The position numbers and the translations under genes were made by a program. From assembly GCA_049698695.1 (NCBI GenBank), contig JBAVYH010000034.1, positions 1 through 64,000 of the forward strand: 64,000 nucleotides of DNA. Direction: 5' to 3'. Below, in pieces: positions 1 through 8,900 of this stretch. The notes below the pieces were generated by a model that ran no database searches, was not told where the DNA came from, and was given only the letters and a program-made list of their open reading frames with translations. The stretch's first letter is position 1; each line of letters opens with the position of its first letter. Source of the DNA: Bog-375 sp049698695. Its GTDB lineage: Bacteria > Acidobacteriota > Terriglobia > Bryobacterales > Bryobacteraceae.

Positions 1-195
1 CTCCTGATTCAAGGCGACGACGACCGCAACGTGCATTTCAACCAGACGGTGAGATTGGCGGATGCCCTGCGCCGGCAGCACGTGGAAGTGGAAGAGTTGG
101 TATTCCCCGACGAGGTGCACGATTTTCTGCTTTGGCGCACCTGGCTGGCAGCGTATCAGGCCGGCGCCGGTTTTCTGGAGCGCAAGTTGAAGTAG
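1..195 (+). CDS. S9 family (prolyl oligopeptidase-like) peptidase, C-terminal end only
   Basis: The window opens inside a gene in frame 1 that stops with TAG at 193-195. The 64 visible residues carry the end of an alpha/beta-hydrolase fold: LLIQGDDDRNVHF is the usual catalytic-aspartate segment of S9 peptidases (QGxxDxxV), and PDEVHDFLLW contains the catalytic histidine of the typical GExHxF/HxF turn. The family cleaves short peptides or acts as an acylaminoacyl peptidase. Nothing can be said about the N-terminal propeller, the signal peptide or the operon, because they lie outside the window. Family call is fairly sure; substrate unknown. Confidence 0.8.
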   Translation, partial: LLIQGDDDRNVHFNQTVRLADALRRQHVEVEELVFPDEVHDFLLWRTWLAAYQAGAGFLERKLK

Positions 196-203
196 GTGAG
201 GCC

Positions 204-303
204 TGTGGGGCACGCACTTTTGTGTGCAGCGTCGGCATTCATGCCGACGTTTCTTCGAGGCGTATCGGCTGCCGACACAGCAGGCAGGACTGCCCGCGCC
301 ACC
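204..303. repeat. intergenic segment with three small inverted repeats
   Basis: Between the peptidase stop and the end of the convergent PAP2 gene the sequence is dominated by hairpins: GCACGC..GTGTGC near 211-228, a perfect 8-bp stem CGTCGGCA/TGCCGACG at about 230-249, and GGCAG/CTGCC near 284-294. It may serve as a bidirectional terminator or be a dispersed palindromic element. There is no T-run, so a terminator role is only a guess. Confidence 0.4.
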
Positions 304-306
304 TCG

Positions 307-846
307 CTACAGCAGCCGCATCAGGTGAGAGGCGCCAAAGGCCAGCAGTGCGCCAATGGCGGCGCCGGCCAGCACGTCGCTCAAGAAATGCATGCCCAGC
401 AGGATGCGCGAAGCCGCCACGCTGACCGCGCAGAACAGCAGCCCAATCGTCAACTCGGGGTAGAACGCGGCCAGCGAAAGCGAGACGGCAAACGCTGTGA
501 TGGTGTGGCCGGAGGGGAAGGAGAACTGGTCGGGTGGCAGCAGATCAGCCCAACAGTGGGGTTCGCTGGGGCGTTTGCGGTGGGCGGTTTTTTTGAGCAT
601 CAGAAAAATCGCGATGCCGATCGCAGCCGCCAGCCCGGCGGCGCCCACAGCCAAGAATCGTTGTTCGCCGCCGAACACGAGCAGCACCGCGCCCAGCGCG
701 TACCACAGCCAACCGTCGCCGCCACGCGTGGCGCAGATCATCCACACGCGGATCCAGCGCGGCGCGGGCCAGCGGTTCACCCGCAGCATCAGCCTGTGGT
801 CGCGAAGGGAAATGAACGTCCGCATCGCCTCTCCGGAGAACGTCAT
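307..846 (-). CDS. PAP2 superfamily phosphatase
   Basis: This is a membrane-embedded type-2 phosphatidic acid phosphatase/undecaprenyl-diphosphatase-like enzyme of about 179 residues. All three PAP2 signature motifs are visible: K-x6-RP (KTAHRKRP), PSGH, and SR-x5-H-x3-D (SRILLGMHFLSD), separated by hydrophobic helices. Such enzymes remove phosphate from lipid phosphates or C55-PP. The ATG at 846 overlaps the TGA of the upstream PHP gene in an ATGA, which indicates translational coupling. An alternative ATG at 825 has GGAGAGG just upstream and would give 172 residues, so the start is uncertain. Family call is secure; substrate is not known. Confidence 0.88.
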   Translation of the reverse strand: MTFSGEAMRTFISLRDHRLMLRVNRWPAPRWIRVWMICATRGGDGWLWYALGAVLLVFGGEQRFLAVGAAGLAAAIGIAIFLMLKKTAHRKRPSEPHCWADLLPPDQFSFPSGHTITAFAVSLSLAAFYPELTIGLLFCAVSVAASRILLGMHFLSDVLAGAAIGALLAFGASHLMRLL

Positions 847-1721
847 GCGGCCACCTCTGCGGTGGGAGTGGCGCCGCAACCGGTTCCTTTGAGTGTCCGC
901 AGCCGGAGGTAGCGCGCCATCCACCAGCGCGCAAATACGCTCTCTATACAATAGTTTCCAAATATCGCCGCCGGAACCGCAACTCCCAGCATCGCCACCG
1001 GCGCCGTCCGGGGGTCTTCCCGGACCATAGAACGGCCGATTGAGAGCACGTCGCGGGTCAATTTCCAAAGCCCGCCGGTCTCGCCGCGCACCCTGCCCTG
1101 GCCCATTCGCAGCGCCTGCAGGAATTCCTCCTTGGAGCGCGCCCGCGGCGCCACCGTGTAGGTGCAGCCCACCGAGCCCATGGCGTGCGCGTCGCTGCCG
1201 CCGACTTCCGCCAGCGCCGCCCGGTCGGCCAGCGCCGCGGCGTTGGCGTTGGCGCGCGCCAGCATGTGGCCGTTGCGGGTTTCAAGCGCCGGAAAGGCGG
1301 ATTCGAACAGCAAAAAATCTTGTGGCGCGCGGCGGCCCGTCAGGCTGGAAAAGACGTGGTTGGCGCTGAAAAACAGGTTGCGGCCGTCCAACCACCGGGC
1401 CAGCGATTCGAAGTCGTCGCGGCGGCGCTGCAACTCCACGTGATCGCGCTCCGTGATGTCGTAGACGCCGACGTGTAACTCGGTGCCGCTTGGGAGCTTG
1501 CAGGTCACTTCTTCACTCAAGAAGAAATCGGGTTTGGAACGAAGCGTTTCGGCGGCGTCGATGGAATCGTGATCGGTGACGGTCACCAGGTCCATGCCGA
1601 GCCGTTTCAGCTTTTCGTACACGGCCAGCGGATCGTTGTAGCTTTCCCGGCAGACCTTGCGTAACACCGGGATGGTGCACATGCCGGAGTGGCGTGTATG
1701 GACGTGCAGGTCGCACCGCAT
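843..1721 (-). CDS. PHP-domain metal-dependent phosphoesterase
   Basis: The 292-residue protein begins with the PHP metal-binding motif DLHVHTRHS. It continues with the second conserved segment VTVTDHDSIDAA, a central SANHVF histidine, and GGSDAHAMGSVGC near residue 185, which matches the C-terminal GSDAH motif. These are the histidines and aspartates that bind the metal cluster in PHP phosphoesterases of the polymerase/histidinol-phosphatase superfamily. A hydrophobic stretch near the C terminus (about 240-265) suggests membrane association. It is co-transcribed with the PAP2 phosphatase through the 4-nt overlap and diverges from the glycosyltransferase at 1830. The coupling to PAP2 hints at work on lipid or glycan phosphates, but that is inference. 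Confidence 0.85.
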   Translation of the reverse strand: MRCDLHVHTRHSGMCTIPVLRKVCRESYNDPLAVYEKLKRLGMDLVTVTDHDSIDAAETLRSKPDFFLSEEVTCKLPSGTELHVGVYDITERDHVELQRRRDDFESLARWLDGRNLFFSANHVFSSLTGRRAPQDFLLFESAFPALETRNGHMLARANANAAALADRAALAEVGGSDAHAMGSVGCTYTVAPRARSKEEFLQALRMGQGRVRGETGGLWKLTRDVLSIGRSMVREDPRTAPVAMLGVAVPAAIFGNYCIESVFARWWMARYLRLRTLKGTGCGATPTAEVAA

Positions 1722-1829
1722 ACTTCTTATGTAGAATTGAAACGGCTACAACTCGGTGACACGGGCAAAAAACATTGGTTAATCATCCTGTTTTTTGTTA
1801 CGGTAGCTGCGCAGCATGACACAATCGAA

Positions 1830-2984
1830 ATGGTGAAACGGCTGGAACTGGTGTTTTTCGACGCCGGCGGGGGCCACCGCGCGGCGGCCAACGCCTTGCG
1901 CGAGGTGATGGAGCGGGAGCAGAGCCCCTTCGACATAGGGCCGATGAACCTCCAGGAGCTGCTGGATTCGATGGACGTGTTTCGCCAGTTCACCGGGTTG
2001 CGCCTGCAGGATCTCTACAACCTCATGCTCAAGAAGGGATGGACGCTGGGCTCGCCGCAGCTCACTGCGGGAATGCAGTTCGTGATTCGCCTCTTCCATC
2101 GCAAACAGGTGAGGATGCTTGAAGCGCACTGGCGTGAGAGCCGCCCGGACCTGGTGGTCTCGCTGGTGCCCCACTTCAACCGCGCCATCGGCGAGAGCCT
2201 GCGCCGCGCGGCGCCCGGCACGCCCCTGGTCACCATCCTCACCGATCTCGCCGACTATCCGCCGCATTTCTGGATCGAGCGGCAGCCGCAGTACTTCATC
2301 TGCGGATCGGACCGCGCGGTGGAGCAGGCGCGCGCGATGGAGCATCCGGCGGAGCGCGTGTTGCGGGCTTCGGGCATGATTCTCAGCCCGCGCTTCTATG
2401 AGATGGCGCCCTTGAGCGCAGAGGAACGCGCCGCGGCGCGCCGGGCGCTGGGCTTCGACCCCGCCACGGCCGTCGGCCTGGTGCTGTTCGGCGGCCAGGG
2501 CGCAGAGGTGATGCTCGATATCGCGCGCCGCTTGCCCGATCGGCAACTCATTTTCATCTGCGGCCACAATCAGAAGCTGCGCGCGCGGTTGGAGAAGATG
2601 ACGCAGATGACGCGCCGCGCGCCCGTCTTCATCGAAGGCTTCACCAAAGAGATTCCCCGCTACATGCAGCTTGCCGATTACTTCATCGGCAAGCCCGGCC
2701 CGGGGAGCATTTCGGAGGCGGTGTTCATGCGCCTGCCGGTGATCGTCAACTGCAACGCCTGGACGCTGCCACAAGAGCGCTACAACGCCGAGTGGGTGCG
2801 CGAGCAGGGCGTAGGCATCGTGTTAGATAATTTCCGCGACGTGCAGGGCGCCGTCAATCAGTTGCTGGAGCCCGCCGCCTACGCGAGTTACCGCGCCGCC
2901 ACCGAGCGCCAACAAAACCGCGCGGTATTCGAGATCCCGGAGATGCTGGAGCGGGTTATGGGCCCAAGCCCCGCAGAGGCGTAA
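1830..2984 (+). CDS. MGDG synthase-like/GT28-type glycosyltransferase
   Basis: The protein of 384 residues starts MVKRLELVFFDAGGGHRAA, matching the N-terminal glycine/histidine loop of monogalactosyldiacylglycerol synthases and MurG-like GT-B enzymes. The C-terminal half has the nucleotide-sugar binding region: LVLFGGQG, then a KPGPGSISEA loop followed by a hydrophobic strand. The ATG at 1830 was chosen because homology begins there; a longer in-frame opening reaches back over the divergent PHP gene. The family transfers sugar from UDP- or GDP-sugars to diacylglycerol or lipid II. Together with the PAP2 and PHP genes it suggests a glycolipid or envelope role. Exact donor and acceptor unknown. 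Confidence 0.82.
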   Translation: MVKRLELVFFDAGGGHRAAANALREVMEREQSPFDIGPMNLQELLDSMDVFRQFTGLRLQDLYNLMLKKGWTLGSPQLTAGMQFVIRLFHRKQVRMLEAHWRESRPDLVVSLVPHFNRAIGESLRRAAPGTPLVTILTDLADYPPHFWIERQPQYFICGSDRAVEQARAMEHPAERVLRASGMILSPRFYEMAPLSAEERAAARRALGFDPATAVGLVLFGGQGAEVMLDIARRLPDRQLIFICGHNQKLRARLEKMTQMTRRAPVFIEGFTKEIPRYMQLADYFIGKPGPGSISEAVFMRLPVIVNCNAWTLPQERYNAEWVREQGVGIVLDNFRDVQGAVNQLLEPAAYASYRAATERQQNRAVFEIPEMLERVMGPSPAEA

Positions 2985-2996
2985 GAAGATCGCCCC

Positions 2997-3040
2997 GGCT
3001 ACATAGCTCAAATGGGAGAGCGCTACGTTCGCGAAACGAG
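2997..3040 (+). other. degenerate tRNA-like 5' half
   Basis: A block that reads like the first half of a tRNA: a 7-nt arm, then TA, a perfect D stem GCTC/GAGC around an AAATGGGA loop (3006-3021), then CTACG and a TTCGCGA loop as in an Ala-CGC anticodon loop. The 3' side of the anticodon stem does not pair in the standard 5+7 register; a shorter CGTT/AACG hairpin forms instead. No T arm (GGTTCGAAT) follows. It therefore cannot be a working tRNA. It sits just before a module of foreign look, where tRNA remnants often mark integration, but no matching copy was seen at the other end. Confidence 0.4.
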
Positions 3041-3151
3041 GCCTCGTGCTTGCTGCGAGCGGCGGGAACAACTAGAATGATTGCTGTCTCTAGTTCATTG
3101 ACACAGCGGACCTGGGGATGAGGGCCGGAAGAGTGTCCGCAAAAAGGAGCT

Positions 3152-3796
3152 ATGTCCCTACCCGATAGCTATACTCTCAAGCCGGGTGCTGTTCCCGCGT
3201 ACTTTGACACCATCCTTGCCGCCAACCCGCCCGAGCGCTTTTCAGTGAAGTTTCTGGAGAACCTGGGTTTCACCGGGACTAATGACCGGTTGCTCGTCGG
3301 CATTCTCAAGGACCTCGGCTTCATCGACCCGGACGGCGCTCCGCAAAAGCGTTACTTCGAATTCATGGATCCGTCGCAGTCCAAGCTCGTCCTGGCGGAG
3401 GCGATTCGTCGGGCATATGCGGATCTGTTCGCGATCAACAAGAAGGCGAATGAACTTAGCGCAAAGGAAGTTAGCAACAAACTCCGCACGCTCTACGCCG
3501 GCAAGAAGACGGACCTGGTCATTGGCAACATCGCAAAGACCTTTTACGCGCTTTGTCAATACGCCGACTTCTCTGGACAGAGAACTGAGTTGCCAAAGAC
3601 TGAGGAGAAGAGTGCGGTCGGAGAGAAGGAGCCAGAGACGGGGGGCGATGGTGTGGTCGAGGACCTTGCGCCTAAGAAGACGGTCTCGCTATCGATAGAT
3701 TCGATGCAGTACCACATCAACATTGTTTTGCCCGAGAGTCGAGACCAGGCGGTCTACGACGCGATCTTCAAGAGTTTGAAAGACCACCTGAGATGA
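3152..3796 (+). CDS. DUF5343 family protein
   Basis: The protein has 214 residues; its start is fixed by AAAAGGAG seven bases upstream. The first ~130 residues match the pattern of DUF5343: helical segments around FLENLGFTGTNDRLLVGILK, a second block on LAEAIRRAYADLF, and a closing FYALCQYADF. A charged, low-complexity linker (about 145-175) leads to a C-terminal piece, YHINIVLPESRD followed by VYDAIFKSLKDHL, which is a common tail of such proteins. No catalytic motif is visible. The N-terminal part looks like a winged-helix/helical DNA- or protein-binding unit, but this is inference. It overlaps the next gene by ATGA, so the two are made together. Codon usage is less GC-biased than in the neighbours. 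Confidence 0.8.
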   Translation: MSLPDSYTLKPGAVPAYFDTILAANPPERFSVKFLENLGFTGTNDRLLVGILKDLGFIDPDGAPQKRYFEFMDPSQSKLVLAEAIRRAYADLFAINKKANELSAKEVSNKLRTLYAGKKTDLVIGNIAKTFYALCQYADFSGQRTELPKTEEKSAVGEKEPETGGDGVVEDLAPKKTVSLSIDSMQYHINIVLPESRDQAVYDAIFKSLKDHLR

Positions 3797-4368
3797 ACAT
3801 GGACCAGCTCTACACTTTTGTTTTTCGAGGCCAGCTAGCCGAGGCGAGCCTTGACAAGAATGGCAGGCAGCGCAGAAAGCATTTCGGCAATCAGGACGCT
3901 GCGAAGCTACAGCAGACACTTTCCTTCGACTTATTGGACAGCGACCTACTTGCCGCAGCACAGCGTATGTCCTTGGTGTACACCGCGATTCATTCTTTCG
4001 AGAACATGGTGAGAACGCTGGTAATGAAGGCCATGACCGAGCGCCACGGTTCGACCTGGTGGCCCAAAGTGCCCGAACGGATTCAGAAGACTGTAAAGAC
4101 TCGCATAGAGGAAGATGCGAAATTTCGCTGGCACGGCGCTCGCGGCACGATAGAAATCAACTATTGCGACTTTGGCGATCTGTCTTCAATTATTGTGACG
4201 AATTGGGAGGTGTTCGAGGACGTAGTCGCAAATCTTGAGTGGGCCAAGTCGGTCCTAGGCACCCTGGAAAAATCGCGCAACATTGTTATGCACGGCGGGG
4301 TGCTTGCGAAGGAGGACGTGGAGCGAGTAGGTATGAACATTCGGGACTGGATTCGCCAAACTGGATAG
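3793..4368 (+). CDS. Swt1-like HEPN domain protein, probable RNase
   Basis: A protein of 191 residues whose start overlaps the DUF5343 stop by 4 nt. It is mostly helical and carries the HEPN signature R162-N163-x3-H167 (RNIVMH) near the C terminus, in the arrangement of the Swt1-type HEPN family. An earlier conserved helix includes HSFENMVRTLVMKAM. HEPN proteins with intact Rx4-6H are usually metal-independent RNases found in toxin-antitoxin, abortive-infection and CRISPR effectors. Here the partner is the DUF5343 protein, which could act as sensor or regulator. Activity as a toxin is inferred from the motif only. Composition, like its partner, is less GC-rich than the surrounding genes. Confidence 0.8.
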   Translation: MNMDQLYTFVFRGQLAEASLDKNGRQRRKHFGNQDAAKLQQTLSFDLLDSDLLAAAQRMSLVYTAIHSFENMVRTLVMKAMTERHGSTWWPKVPERIQKTVKTRIEEDAKFRWHGARGTIEINYCDFGDLSSIIVTNWEVFEDVVANLEWAKSVLGTLEKSRNIVMHGGVLAKEDVERVGMNIRDWIRQTG

Positions 4369-4391
4369 CAGCGGCGCGCAGCCATCCCCCC

Positions 4392-5816
4392 TCACCACAG
4401 CCCCACCACCTTCCACCACCAGAAACCCACGCCCAGCCAGATGACTAAGTTGACTACGGAAATGTAGAATCCTAAGCGCCACCAATCTGACTGACTTACA
4501 TAGCCGGAGCCGAAGTAGACAGGGGCCGAGCCGGTGCCGTAGTGAGTTATGCCGGCGTTAAGGTTGGAAAAGTAGGCCAGGGACAGCGCGGCCAGCATCG
4601 GCGGCACGCCGCCGGCCAGCATGGCCACCAGAAAGCCGGGATAGAGCGCCATGATGTGGCCCGTCATGCTGGCGAAACCGTAGTGCACATAGAGATAAGT
4701 CACCGCCAGCGCGAGGCCTGCCATCATCCAGGGCAAGCCGGCGTAGGCGCGGAAGAGCGAATGCGAGAGCACGCCGATAGCGCCGCCTCGCGAAAGCTCG
4801 TCGGACATCATGATCAGCGGCGCGAACCAGATCAGCGCGTCCCAGGCTTTCTTTTCGTCGAGCAGGTCGTCCCAGGCCAGCACGCGCGCCAGCAGAATCG
4901 CGGACAGGCCGGCCAGCGCGACGAACGTGTTGGGGATGCCGTGCCAGGGCGAGGTAACCCATCCGGCCATCACCGCCAGCATGATTCCCATTAGCCACTT
5001 TTCGCGGCGGGAGAGCGGGCCCATGCGCGCCAGCTCGGCGGCGGCGAAGGCGCGCGCCGAAGCGGTATCGCGGATCGCCGGCCGGCACTGTCGCTTCAAC
5101 AGCCACGGGACAATCGTCAGCGTCAACAGGCCGGGTACGATGGCGCCGGCGGCCCAGCGGGTCCAGGTGAGCTCGACGTGAGCATACTGGCGGGCTAAAT
5201 CGGCAATCAGCGGATTGGCGGCCATGCTGGTAAGGAACATGGCCGAGGCCACGTAGGTGGTGTGGAAGCAAACCAGAATCAGAAAAGCGCCGATGGAGCG
5301 CATGGGGCCGCCCGGCTCCGAGCCGAAATCAAGTGCCACGCTGCGCGCGATGGGATAGATCACGCCGCCGCCGCGCGCGGTATCGGAAGGGATGAAGGGC
5401 GCCAGCACCAGGTCCGCGGCGGCCAGCGAGTAGCCCAGGCTGAGCGGGGTGCGCGCGAACCGGCGAATAAACAGGTAGCCGATGCGCTTGCCGAAACCGG
5501 TTTGGGTAAAAGCGCGGGAAAACAAAAACGCCGTGAAAATCAGCCAGACGGTGACGTTGGCGAAGCCGGAGAGCACTTGCGCCGGCGGCAGCGTGCCGCT
5601 CAATGCCAGCACTGTCATGGCCAGCACGCAGCTTACGCCCATGGGCACAGGCTGCGCTACCAAGGCGACAATCGTGGCTACGAAGACCGCCAGCAGATGG
5701 TCTTGCTGCGCGTTCAGCCCGGCGGGCGGGAAGGCCAGCAGCAATGCCGCCGGAATCAGCACCGCCGCCCAGCGCAGCCAGATCGCGCGCGGTTTCGAGC
5801 CCTCAGTGCCTGTCAT
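4392..5816 (-). CDS. SLC13/DASS family anion:sodium symporter
   Basis: The 474-residue protein has about a dozen hydrophobic segments and resembles the CitT/2-oxoglutarate-malate translocator branch of the divalent anion:Na+ symporter family. Typical segments are FANVTVWLIFTAFLFSRAF (first helix-hairpin region), LVLAPFIPSDTARGGG (a SNT/SDT-type sodium- and substrate-binding turn) and FSNLNAGITHYGTGSAPVYF near the C terminus (second NxT-like turn). It lies alone between the HEPN gene (convergent) and the TamB operon. The likely cargo is a di- or tricarboxylate such as succinate, malate or citrate. No strong ribosome binding site is seen before the ATG at 5816. Confidence 0.88.
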   Translation of the reverse strand: MTGTEGSKPRAIWLRWAAVLIPAALLLAFPPAGLNAQQDHLLAVFVATIVALVAQPVPMGVSCVLAMTVLALSGTLPPAQVLSGFANVTVWLIFTAFLFSRAFTQTGFGKRIGYLFIRRFARTPLSLGYSLAAADLVLAPFIPSDTARGGGVIYPIARSVALDFGSEPGGPMRSIGAFLILVCFHTTYVASAMFLTSMAANPLIADLARQYAHVELTWTRWAAGAIVPGLLTLTIVPWLLKRQCRPAIRDTASARAFAAAELARMGPLSRREKWLMGIMLAVMAGWVTSPWHGIPNTFVALAGLSAILLARVLAWDDLLDEKKAWDALIWFAPLIMMSDELSRGGAIGVLSHSLFRAYAGLPWMMAGLALAVTYLYVHYGFASMTGHIMALYPGFLVAMLAGGVPPMLAALSLAYFSNLNAGITHYGTGSAPVYFGSGYVSQSDWWRLGFYISVVNLVIWLGVGFWWWKVVGLW

Positions 5817-5840
5817 AAATAGCTATTTCAACCGCCGGCA

Positions 5841-5902
5841 AACGGTCCCTTACGGTCGCGGCTCTGAACCGCATCGGAGCCGCGATCGTCAGGGAGCGGT
5901 TG
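5841..5902. repeat. palindromic interspersed repeat, copy 1
   Basis: An imperfect inverted repeat of about 25-bp arms: left arm containing GGTCGCGGCTCTGAACC, right arm containing TCGGAGCCGCGATCGTCAG and ending in GGGAGCGGTT. Related copies occur at 23531-23580, 29546-29611 and 55173-55207 (right arm only), always outside or at the edge of genes. This pattern is that of a REP-like or MITE-like element. It lies between the transporter start and the TamB stop. Confidence 0.7.
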
Positions 5903-5938
5903 TTACGCGACGAAGCCTCACCCGCCGGGGCCGCCATC

Positions 5939-8900
5939 TCAGAAACGCTTCTTGAAAAGAATGTCCATGCCGACGAGGCCGTTTTCGTCTCGTTCCACCA
6001 CCACGGACCACTTCTTGGCGAAGGCCCATTCTACGCTCACTACCTGCGGGTTGCTGGTGGTGACGTCGGTGATGTAAGTGAAGGTGATATCAGGCGTGAC
6101 CTGCTGCTCCAGGGTCAGGCGCGCTTGGGGGTTGAACTCGGTGCCCGGCAGGGTGGGATCGATGCGAAGCCGGCTGACGCCGAAGAAGCGCTGCAAGCGG
6201 CCGGTGACGGGACTCGAAATGGCCTGGCCCAACAGCGCCGAGCCGGCGGATTGCTGCCACGCAGGTGCGGCGGTGTTCTCGCTGGAGGAAAGCGACGCTT
6301 CGTCGGTGGGGGTGCGGCCGGTGGCCAGCAGCGCCACGATTTCGCTGAATTGCAGCGGCGGATCCGAGCTGGGAGTCAGGTTCAGTTTGCTGAGCGGCCC
6401 GGAGACGTTCAGGGTGACCTGGATGCCGCGGACCTTGGTGCCCAGATCGACATTCAGCACCGGCTCGACATTGACCGGATTGAAGAATGAGATCGATCCC
6501 TGCGAAATGCTGTACCGCGTGCCGAAGAAGAGCACTTGCCCGTGCGTGATGTTGACGCGGCCCAGCACAGCCGGACTGGCGTAGGTGCCGCGGAGGCGGA
6601 GGTTGGCTTCCACCTGGATGTCCTGCGTGAGGGCGCTCTGCACCTGGACATCCGGCGCAGTGGTGACCTGGATATCGTAGGTAAGGCCGCCCAACAGGCC
6701 GGTGCGCGCCGCCGGCGTGCGCACCGGCTCGGAGGACTGCGCCAGCAGCGAGCTGAAATCCGACTGCGCGCTGAAGCCGGTACGCAGCACGGTGATGGTG
6801 CCGGAGAGAATGCTGCTGGCGGTGGTTCCGGTAAAGCGCAGGTCGGCGTTGGCCATGGTGCTGACGCCCTCCGGGTAGCGCACGCGCACCTGGAGGGCGC
6901 GGGCGTGGAGGCGGAACACGGCTGGCCCCTCGCCGCCGTAGACGGCGAAGCCGCTCAGCTCGATTTTGCCGCCGCCGGTTTCGCCGGTGAAGCTCTGGAT
7001 GGATGCCCGGTCGCCGTTGAACAGCAGGACGCCATTCGCAGCGGAGATGCCATTGGAAACGTCGCTAATGTTGAAGCCGGCGCCCGCGAATTCCAAGCGG
7101 CCGGCGATTTGCGGCGCGGCCAGCGTCCCGCGCACGGTGGCATCCACTATCACCACGCCGGAGGCGGTAAGGTCGCGGTTCAGCTCGTGGACCAAGGCCA
7201 GGCCGACGCGGCCTTCCACGCGCACATCGAGCGGGTTCTTGCGCTCCAGCGAGACGCGGCCGGTGACCCTGAAATCCGTATCGGGCCCCGTCAGCCGCCC
7301 GGTTCCCACGGTGACGACCGACCCGGCCATGCCGATGACGATATCGCCCGAGTTGCGGAGGGTGAAGGCGGCGGGTGCGAGGCCGGTAGATGCGGCCGGC
7401 GCGATCTCGAGACGCGTGATGCGCAACTCCGCCGTCATCTCCCGGGGGTTGAGCACAGGGCCGTCCAGGCGGAGCGAGGCCTCCGCCGCGCCGGCAAGAC
7501 CGTTGAGCGATCCGGCGGGGGCGAGCCAGGCACGCAGTTGCTCCAGGTCCACTTTCGTGAAGCGAATGGTGGCGCTGCCGGGGTAATCCCTCGTCAGGCG
7601 CCAGTGGCCGTCGCCGACGATCGAGGAATCGGCGAAGTTCGATTCCAGATGCGCGCGCAGCGCGCCGCCGTCGGTCTCAGCGGTCAGATGGGAGTCTCCC
7701 AGCTTGCCACCGGCCAACTGCAGATTCTTTGCGGAAACTTCGGCATTGAGATCCTGGATGCGGAATCCCGGCCCGCCGTTTTCCGGGAGAACGATATCGA
7801 CGGCGCCTCGCGCTCGCACCTGGAGCGAGCCCCTGACGCCGGGGCGCGCGGCTGCGAGGAGGTGAACCTGATCGAGCGGCATCGCGTTGGTCGAGAGCTG
7901 AAATCGCAACGCGCCGGTATTGAAGTGGCCGGGAGAATGGGCGAAGCTGGCGGCGACCAAAATCTGCTTGGCGCCCGCCTGGATCTCGCCGGCGGAAAGG
8001 TCCAACGTGCCGCCGCGATAGCGTGCATGGCCGGTGATGCGATCGTAGGGCTCTCCTTCTATGTCGCCGTGCGAGCCATCGAGCTCGGCCTGCACGATCG
8101 GATCGGCGACCACACCGGTGATGGAAATCGCGGCGTTGAGTGTGCCGGTGGCCGATTGAGGCGAGCCGCCAGCCATCGCGACCAACTCGCCGAGCGGCGC
8201 GTCATGCACCGTGGCGCTGCCGAAGATGTCGCTTCGGTCGGCCGCCTCCCAATCGCGCAGCGCCACCGCCAGCGAAAACTGAACGCGCACACCGGCGCGG
8301 GTGAGCGCGGCGCGATCGAGCCGGAGGTTGTCCGGCGAGGCCGTAACCGCGGTGTCAAGCGCGTCGAACGTGCGGTCCTCATAGGTGAAAGCTCCTGCGA
8401 GCAAGCGGCCCTGGATCTGCGGATGGTCCAGGTTGCCGCTGACTCTCCCGTCGAACACGGCTGCACTGCCGTCGAGCTTCAGGGGAAGCGCGGCGGCGCG
8501 CTCGCCCAATGCCGGCAGCAGGTCGCGCAGATCACGCGTCTCCAGATGGACGTTGAGCTCGCGGCCGACGGCGCCGGAGAAGGCAACGCGCGAGTGCGGC
8601 AGGCTGAGCCGCGAATGCCCAAGATCGAGGATGCCGCTCGGCGAATCCCAATCCGCGGTAACTTCGCCTTCGACCGGTGGCCCCGCCGGGGCCGGCCCGA
8701 TTTGGAGCGCGGTCATTAAATGCAGTTCCCGCGGGTTGGCGAACGACCCTTCCATTTGCAATGAGCCACCGGCCGTGCCGTCCCAGGGCAGCGGCACGGG
8801 AATGACGAGGCCCGCCACGCGGCGCACATCGAGTGCGGCGACAGCGCCGTCCACCGTGTAGCGATTGAAGGCGCGCAGTCCGATGGCACCGGTGAAATTG

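Noticed and set aside
2997..3070. Functional tRNA-Ala
   Set aside because: No T arm, anticodon stem not paired in the normal register, no matching acceptor 3' strand or CCA end.
3098..3126. Promoter for the DUF5343/HEPN pair based on TTGACA at 3098
   Set aside because: The -35 is perfect but nothing like a -10 lies at 16-18 bp, so it was not listed.
6536..8719. Long plus-strand frame (727 codons) opposite tamB
   Set aside because: Same reason: antisense to the TamB-like gene, with Gly/Arg/Ala-rich translation and no domain.
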